Shown here: one piece after another, positions 59,001-64,000 of the stretch
How positions within the stretch are numbered: the first letter of the stretch is position 1
How the letters are laid out: each line of letters opens with the position of its first letter
Source of the DNA: Aphrophora alni
Lineage: Eukaryota > Arthropoda > Insecta > Hemiptera > Aphrophoridae
Assembly: GCA_963513935.1 (NCBI GenBank)
Contig: OY740776.1
Span: forward strand, 7,284,724 to 7,348,723
Length of the DNA: 64,000 nt
Reading direction: 5' to 3'
Notes under the pieces: model-generated
Databases searched by the model: none
The model's input: only the letters and a program-made list of their open reading frames with translations
Told to the model about the DNA's origin: nothing
Made by a program: the position numbers and the translations under genes

Positions 59001-61742
59001 CTGAACAACATATATCTGTAGTAAGATCAACACTTTCCAAATTGAATTTATCATTTGACCAAAAAAATTTTGTTTATAAACAATTAATATTTGGCATACA
59101 GGACAGGTTTGGTTCTAGGTTAAGTTTCTATTTGCATTAAAATGATATACATATGTCATATTGACCTAATTATTATTATTTTTTTTTTTCATTTACAACT
59201 TAAAGTAAAGTTTTAAGCCAGTGTCGACTAAATTTCTAAACATTTGTTACTCAAATAGCATTGGCACACATAGGCCTACTAGTAAAACCAAGCTAACCTA
59301 ACCTGTCCTACTTACAGAATTAGGGTAATTCTGAAGACACATTTTTTATTGAATCTTAATGAATTTTGTTTTTTAAATCTATGATCTCTAAAAATGATAG
59401 ATTCCACAGACATAATCAGTGGAAACAGTTCTCACTGTGTAAAAAAAAAATGAACAAAATTGACTTTTTACCATGAATTTTATAGTCTGACTGTCAAGTT
59501 CCATCTTACGTATTAACTTTCTATACTGAATTATAAGGGATATTAATGCCACCCTATTCTGTATGATCAATTAAACATATGTCTAGTCAAGTTCAAACAA
59601 ATTAAGTACTATACTAAGTGTTTTTGTAATGTCTAATTTTAAATTTCGATATCGCAATAATTGAAGTTTCTAACCTGAATTACTAATATCTGGGGATGAG
59701 CAAATAAAGTTACTTTGGTAATATGTATTATATCTCTATCAACAATACTTTATCATGTTGGTAAACTACATATTGCACAACAATTTCATCACAAAATCAA
59801 CTTCCTAAAATGAGAAGATTAATGCTTCTTTGTGATGTAGCCTACTCTATGACTCGTTAATCGTACATCTAAGTTACATATAGCCTACATTATTATTATA
59901 TTTTCTGATTTTAGTGACATTTTAGTATAAATCACATCGTAAAAACTTCTGAACGTAAACAATGGCGGCTGGAATATGACAAAATACATGGTAAAATGTC
60001 AACTTTGTTCATTTCTTTTTTTTAGATATTTAGAATTGTTTCTACCAATTACGTCCGTTGATTGTATTACTTTTAGGCATCATATATTTCAAAAAGAAAT
60101 TATTTAAACAAGATTCTATTCCGATACAACTTGTTGAGTACTGTGGTGAAATTCACAATAATAACTCGAATTTGCCCTTAACCACAATCACTGGAACTTA
60201 ATAAAACAATTATCTGATTAATTGAACTGATCTGTGGAGTGGGAGGGATTTTAGCCTGCACTCAGGTTATCATAGTTTTAGGTTTAATTTTATTTTAGTA
60301 ATAGATATGTAAGGTTAGATTTAGTTTATAAGCAAGACCCTCCGATGATGATAACCATGTTATCGAAATGTACATCAGGGCATTAAGTGGATATAATTAA
60401 TAAAGAACAATTAATCAGATAATTGTGTTTTATTAAGTTCCAGTGATTGTGGTTAGGGGCAAATTCGAATTATTATTTTAAGATTCTATTCTATAAAAAA
60501 TGTGTCTTCAGAATTACCAATAATATCAACTTATGTCGATTATTTAAAAATATATATTTACCAAATTATCGGTACATAAAAGACACAAAAGATGCCTTCA
60601 AATTGATGTTTATAATTTATTAATGTAATGTAATAGACTACCACAAAGAGAAACATTATTCTTGTTCTTTAATGTTATCATTTCCTTTAGACACACCCAC
60701 ACTAAAAGATTGCTAATAAATTTCATTTGAATGAGGAAATTTTTAACATATTATCAAACTTTGTTGTAAATTCGTAATTATTATATTTGTTTAATCTGTA
60801 TAACAACATATAACGAAGGCTAATTAATACCCTTCCCATTCAGTATAAAAAATTTAGATGTAAGATAATGACCATAAAAATTCTAATGTACTAGGTAAAT
60901 GCCTAAATTTTAAAACATATTTTGAAGTGATACCATCCAATTTATGTTTTGTTTTTTAATGTAGACATAGGTGGTAAAAAAATGTCTAAAATATCAGAAA
61001 TACCTATCAACCAATGTATTTTTTAAAAAGCATCTTCTCTTTCTAACCATCCAAACTTCATCAATCATAAACACCTGCGAATTAAACGAACTCACACCTT
61101 ATAGAGCTATTTATTGAAAGGATTACAACAACTTCACAAAGATAAGTACATTAGGCCTTCCTCCCAATAGAGCCCAGCAAAGTGGTCAATAGAAATCAAC
61201 CTAGATGTGGTTAGGTTAGATTTCATAATAATACATTATCACATCTTTGTAAGCAAAAATCCTATCACATCTTATCCTTGTAAAAATTCACATTATGAAA
61301 AGGATTATCCACCAATTAACTTTTATTTATGCCGGCTTGCTTACCCCTAATCAAAAGAATAGTTATCATAGGCCTAGTTAGACAACATTTAAGTTAAATA
61401 GGCACAAACTTCTTTTCTTTTTTTAAATTTTAAGGCTTCATAAGAAAAAACATTGGTTAAATAAGTAAAATTCTACGACTTATTATTGATATTAGATCAA
61501 TAACATTTATTGTCTAAAATCAACAGAAAATGCATACATAAACCTAACCTTAAAAAATTGATTCACCTAAGCTAGCTGAAAGTCGTCGTTCTTCTTCAAA
61601 TTCTTAAATCATTTGAATTTTAGGGGAAATCAATTTATTTATTACACAGCATTATAATCTATACACAAGTAATTCTATTAAATTAAAACTAATCTTTAAA
61701 GTGCATACCTTGGTTCCTTTCGGCAATAGGACCCGCCGCCAT
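46849..61742 (-). CDS. SF3B4: Splicing factor 3B subunit 4 (SF3B4/SAP49), complete, six exons
   Basis: SF3B4 is the SF3b-complex subunit of the U2 snRNP that contacts pre-mRNA near the branch site and binds SF3B2; it acts in the nucleus. Joining 61742-61709, 58786-58703, 55815-55670, 52380-52252, 49597-48715 and 47054-46849 gives 1,482 nt, 493 aa, with no internal stop. The N-terminus ([11 protein letters not shown]) matches the family. RRM1 has RNP2 TIYVGGL (about 14-20) and RNP1 GYGFVEFM (55-62). RRM2 has RNP2 IFIGNL (102-107) and RNP1 KGFAFINY (142-149). The signature [18 protein letters not shown] follows. Residues from about 210 on are proline/methionine-rich with MQNMQ repeats; the C-terminus is RGIRPQ...NSENY. 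It is somewhat longer than the 424-aa human protein, through the low-complexity tail. All introns are GT-AG and hold mobile elements. Confidence 0.96.
47055..48714 (-). other. SF3B4 intron 5
   Basis: AT-rich. Two diverged tandem copies (47390-47510 and 47520-47640) share CCTAA.TTTGGG..A.G.CCTAAAC.CATTTAT and TGGC..TAT. No gene is seen. Confidence 0.5.
48715..49597 (-). CDS. SF3B4: SF3B4 exon 5 (RRM2 end and proline-rich tail)
   Basis: 883 nt. The exon starts [12 protein letters not shown] and contains RNP1, the conserved segment after RRM2, then a long run of Pro, Met, Gln and Gly. Iterated Met-Gln-Asn and Gly-Pro-Pro units look like slippage-prone low complexity. The donor is GTAAGT; reading through it adds about 20 unrelated residues before a stop. 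Open frames on the plus strand here are antisense shadows of the GGTGGA-type repeats. Confidence 0.95.
49598..52251 (-). other. SF3B4 intron 4
   Basis: Contains the dispersed repeat at 50110-50470, a T-tract at 51000-51022 and ribozyme-like motif E at 51944. No coding sequence is seen. Confidence 0.5.
51944..51986 (+). other. Hammerhead-like motif E (SF3B4 intron 4, antisense)
   Basis: CCCT, CCGATGA, T, GGTAAC-TTG-GTTACC, GAAA, then ATGTACAT as a self-complementary stem III, C, AGGG. Stem I is CCCU/AGGG and stem II is six perfect pairs. The usual U4 is C. Confidence 0.5.
52252..52380 (-). CDS. SF3B4: SF3B4 exon 4 (RRM2 first half)
   Basis: 129 nt, exactly 43 codons, acceptor GTATAG and donor GTAAGC. 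It encodes [20 protein letters not shown] through [12 protein letters not shown], the linker and the RNP2 half of RRM2. Confidence 0.96.
53341..53435 (+). ncRNA. miRNA-like hairpin in SF3B4 intron 3
   Basis: Arms 53341-53380 and 53396-53435 pair at 37 of 40 positions around a 15-nt loop. The outer 20 are perfect (AAGTAAATGATTTACCCTCA); the inner part has G-U pairs only if read on the plus strand. The size and pairing resemble a microRNA precursor, but a tiny MITE would look the same. Confidence 0.35.
54567..55353. mobile_element. pogo/Tigger-like element, 787 bp, internally deleted
   Basis: Termini CAGTAGACTTCCA and TGGAAGTCTACTG are inverted repeats flanked by TA. The interior near 54860-54990 translates in pieces ([17 protein letters not shown], then KQKDIRDFF), resembling the C-terminal end of pogo-type transposases. 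It lies in SF3B4 intron 3 (between exons 3 and 4). Confidence 0.7.
55670..55815 (-). CDS. SF3B4: SF3B4 exon 3 (RRM1 second half)
   Basis: 146 nt, acceptor TTTCAG, donor GTAGGT. It encodes [11 protein letters not shown], the RNP1 motif and [15 protein letters not shown], near-identical to other animal SF3B4 proteins. It ends in phase 0. Confidence 0.96.
56500..56840. repeat. Dispersed repeat, copy 2 (SF3B4 intron 2)
   Basis: Same order and orientation as 42640-42990, with moderate divergence. Confidence 0.55.
56920..57283. mobile_element. pogo/Tigger-like MITE, 364 bp
   Basis: Near-perfect inverted termini CAGTAGAACCCCTCTAATCCG and its complement, flanked by TA, with no coding capacity. The termini differ from the element at 54567 but share the CAGTAGA start. 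It lies in SF3B4 intron 2. Confidence 0.78.
58703..58786 (-). CDS. SF3B4: SF3B4 exon 2
   Basis: 84 nt between acceptor ATAG and donor GTATGG. It encodes the start of RRM1 from [11 protein letters not shown] to QAGPV. The first two bases and the upstream G make the Asp codon; the last G is completed by exon 3. Confidence 0.95.
58787..61708 (-). other. SF3B4 intron 1
   Basis: Contains the foldback at 60120-60476. The rest is AT-rich with no coding signal. Confidence 0.5.
60120..60476 (+). repeat. Foldback repeat carrying hammerhead-like motif F
   Basis: Inverted arms (about 60158-60225 and 60409-60475) surround 60338-60380, where CCCT, CCGATGA, T, GATAAC-CAT-GTTATC, GAAA, ATGTACAT, C, AGGG is found. 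It is the same arrangement as at 51944 with a compensated pair in stem II. The arms match those at 9179-9413. SF3B4 intron 1. Confidence 0.65.
61709..61742 (-). CDS. SF3B4: SF3B4 exon 1 (start codon)
   Basis: ATG at 61742-61740 in an AAATATGG context, 34 coding nt, then donor GTATGC. It encodes [11 protein letters not shown] plus one base. The 11-residue opening matches SF3B4 orthologues, which fixes the start. An inverted CCAAT (ATTGG) lies about 35 bp upstream of the ATG, but it is probably within the 5' UTR. Confidence 0.93.
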
Positions 61743-62809
61743 ATTTGTTTTTATTGTAGTCTTGGTTTTTCGTTATTGGTTGATGGTACAACTGATTTTA
61801 TAAATTTGCAGAAGCTTGATTAGAACTCGTTTTCGTCGTTTGAACCTTCGGATTGATAATAGTTGAAGACGTCTACATTTTTAATTAGACTACTGTATAT
61901 ACGAAAATATGGAAGTTGTTTATTAAACTCTCACATATATTCATTAGACGTAGTACAGGGAGAGTTTTGAGATTGTTTTGAAAAATCGATTTGGAGCTTT
62001 TTTCGATGGAAAAATCCGAAATCCAAACATGCATGTAATATGATGTTTATAGAACATACATGGAGTTGGTTATGTACATGTATTTCTATTATAACTGAAA
62101 GGAGTAGATCAAATTATATATAAGGGTATATTTTGACTGTATCTCAAAGTTGTTTTAAAACTATTTATGATATTATTTTTTTAAATCAAAACTTGGGAGT
62201 ATCTGTTTAAGTTCAAAATTTATATCTTCTAAAATTTGACACTATCAATTTTGATGAAATTTTTCTCAAATTAACCTTTTGTGATTGAAACCATACATAA
62301 TTGTTAATGTTATTTCAAACTTATTATTAAAAAGTACACACACAAACTGTCTCACACTGTTATAAAAACATTTATTTAAAAATCGGATCTAAATATTTCT
62401 ATCAAGTTTTGGTGAAATTAATGAAACCAGTGAATAAAGAAAATTACAGATCAGATAATGGCAAAAATTAAAATTGAACTCTGACCACGAACCTTCAAAA
62501 CTCTATATCAATCGAATACTCTTTACTTAAAGGACAAGTTTATAAATAACTATGGAATATAAATATTATTTTTTAAGAGGCACTCTTTTATACAAAATAA
62601 TCTCCATAAGAAAATAAATAGGTGTAAAATATAATGACATGAAGAACCTTTCAATAATTGAAGGGAGTTTTTTTTCCCCATAGATTTTTGAAGAGTTAGC
62701 AATGATTTTTTTATGATTAAGTGATAAAGTAGGTATAATGATTGTATACCCTTTATTTTTTAATAACCACCAATATTTTGTTATAGATTAATAGGTTTCA
62801 TACTTACGG
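61743..62809. other. SF3B4 5' flank and promoter region
   Basis: It must contain the 5' UTR and promoter, but no TATA box or initiator could be placed with confidence. A 49-codon frame on minus (62032 down to 61885) is probably chance. Confidence 0.4.
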
Positions 62810-62954
62810 GTAAAGCCTTTTGGCAATAAATAAAAATGACAATTAGGATGAGAGGAAGAGGAAACAATGGAATATCCCCTGTCCAAATTATACCATCTTC
62901 CAACTAGCACATGTGTCCATTGTTGATTTGTTGTATTATACAGTCTTGTATCTT
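62810..62954 (-). CDS. Candidate internal exon of an unidentified gene
   Basis: Between an acceptor-like CTTATCTTAAG and a strong donor GTAAGT, the minus strand is open for 47 codons. The composition is protein-like: TRLYNTTNQQWTHVLVG, RWYNLDRGYSIVSSSS, HPNCHFYLLPKGFT. The balance of Trp, Cys, His and Asn and the lack of low complexity suggest real coding sequence. I do not recognise the family. No partner exon is convincing; a piece at about 63220-63290 (CLFNLDAQPNNEPSIKMW) is possible. The exon lies upstream of SF3B4 on the same strand, so it would belong to a neighbouring gene whose remaining exons are not identified here, or to a processed fragment. Confidence 0.4.
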
Positions 62955-63429
62955 AAGATAAGAAAAATACACCTTATTTCAAAAGACAATAAATTTGCAT
63001 ACATGGTTAGTTACCAATGGACTTAAGTTAGAAAATAAATAAAATACTTATTATAAAGTATCAAGATAAAAACATTAATATTTGCCTTTATTTTGTACAA
63101 CTAGACCATGCAAAAGGATTAGTACAATCGGTAAGAAAAGTAAAGGTTTAGTTTGTTGTCTTGTTAGAGAGAGAGATACAAGACTTTCACCCCAAAAGTT
63201 AACTAAAGAACCACATCTTAATACTGGGTTCATTGTTTGGCTGTGCATCCAAGTTAAAAAGGCATCTTTCAAACACTGGATAAAGTAAAAAATTGACAAA
63301 CAATATTCACGATGAATTTGTCGTAGCTATTTTCTATTTTTGTTGTTGTTATATTTTATGTAAAAATTCGATTAACTGTCTACTTCACCAATTACCATTT
63401 CAATTATATGGTAGCCATCTGAGTTAACA

Positions 63430-63590
63430 GTCATGGAGGACTTAATACTGTCTCCCTCACCACAGACACCCACTCTTTTTCGTATTGTATTTCCTTCTCC
63501 AGCCTCTTTCACCATCTAATTCAGGTCTTTTATGACATTATCCTTCCATCTTTTCTTGTGACACCTTCTTCCTCTCTGGGGTTTTCAACA
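63430..63590 (-). pseudogene. LINE ORF2 C-terminal remnant
   Basis: Minus strand: QRGRRCHKKRWKDNVIKDLN, a stop, then MVKEAGEGNTIRKR. The RGRxxKRWxDNVxxDL pattern is the usual end of endonuclease/RT polyproteins of non-LTR retrotransposons. Confidence 0.5.
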
Positions 63591-64000
63591 AACACTTTCA
63601 TAACCATTATTCCTTCATTCATCCTCTAAACTACATTAACCATGATATTTTTTTATTTCTATCACCAAAACTGGTGATCTATAAAGGTGACTTCCTGACT
63701 CGTTCTTATTTGTCAGAGTATAGTTTCTTCAATTGTTCTGAACATCCATGTATATGTGTGGGTGCGAATACAGATTTAAATTAATGAAATCATAAACCAT
63801 TTACAGAACTAATGTGACAGTGTGAAAAGTCAGATTTTAATATAGACTCATTTAAAAGACGCGGTGAAGCCAAAGAGATAAGAGATTCAAATAATAAAAT
63901 AAATTTAGTAACGTCATTAATAAAAGAAAAATGGATTTTCAAGACAACAGTATAAATAATCATGTTTAATTTTAATGTAATTTAGTTTGTTTGTTTTGTT

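Noticed and set aside
63075..63299. 74-codon minus frame and a plus frame opposite
   Set aside because: No coherent exon could be bounded; only a short alternative frame (CLFNLDAQPNNEPSIKMW) looks protein-like and it ends in a stop.
1..64000. Penelope-like or other coding partner for the ribozyme-like repeats
   Set aside because: I looked for GIY-YIG endonuclease or Penelope-type RT motifs and found none; only LINE, mariner, hAT and pogo-like remnants were readable.

Overview
This is a eukaryotic, AT-rich, repeat-laden nuclear window. It most likely comes from an insect with a large genome. Several short arrays of the pentamer TTAGG/CCTAA, the usual insect telomere repeat, lie inside it. The coding exons are small, have GT-AG introns, and are separated by kilobases of transposon debris. 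The order of insect cannot be told from the sequence.

Two genes are well supported. (1) On the plus strand, three in-phase exons (418-529, 13489-13668, 16838-17353) give the last 268 residues of a protein. They look like the cytoplasmic tail of a type I membrane protein; I do not recognise the family, and its 5' part lies left of the window. (2) On the minus strand, six exons between 61742 and 46849 encode a complete 493-aa SF3B4, the U2 snRNP SF3b subunit with two RRMs and a Pro/Met-rich tail. A third, unidentified minus-strand gene may be represented by one exon-like segment at 62810-62954.

Layout: 1-17.4 kb is the tail gene. Its first intron (13 kb) holds a 900-bp palindromic element, a decayed LINE RNase H region, a MITE, a 480-bp tandem dimer with ribozyme-like cores, CCTAA arrays, a tRNA-like inverted repeat and a triplicated repeat. 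Its second intron holds a 2.1-kb satellite. 17.4-25.9 kb holds 3' UTR or intergenic sequence with CCTAA arrays and a 1.5-kb minisatellite. 25.9-46.8 kb is intergenic. It has a deleted mariner, a G-tract tandem array, LINE remnants, a ribozyme-like foldback, a non-autonomous hAT element and a decayed hAT transposase with an intact 8-bp target duplication. 46.8-61.7 kb is SF3B4, with pogo-like elements and hairpins in its introns. 61.7-64 kb is upstream sequence with the possible exon and a LINE 3' remnant.

The most interesting signals are two. First, a recurring hammerhead-ribozyme-like motif (CUGANGA, stem II, GAAA, tiny palindromic stem III) sits in several unrelated-looking foldback or tandem repeats, with compensatory changes in stem II. 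Second, a 92-bp TTAGG array is inserted exactly at the end of a coding exon and is flanked by a 21-bp duplication that copies the splice donor. No operons, CRISPR arrays or prokaryotic features are present.
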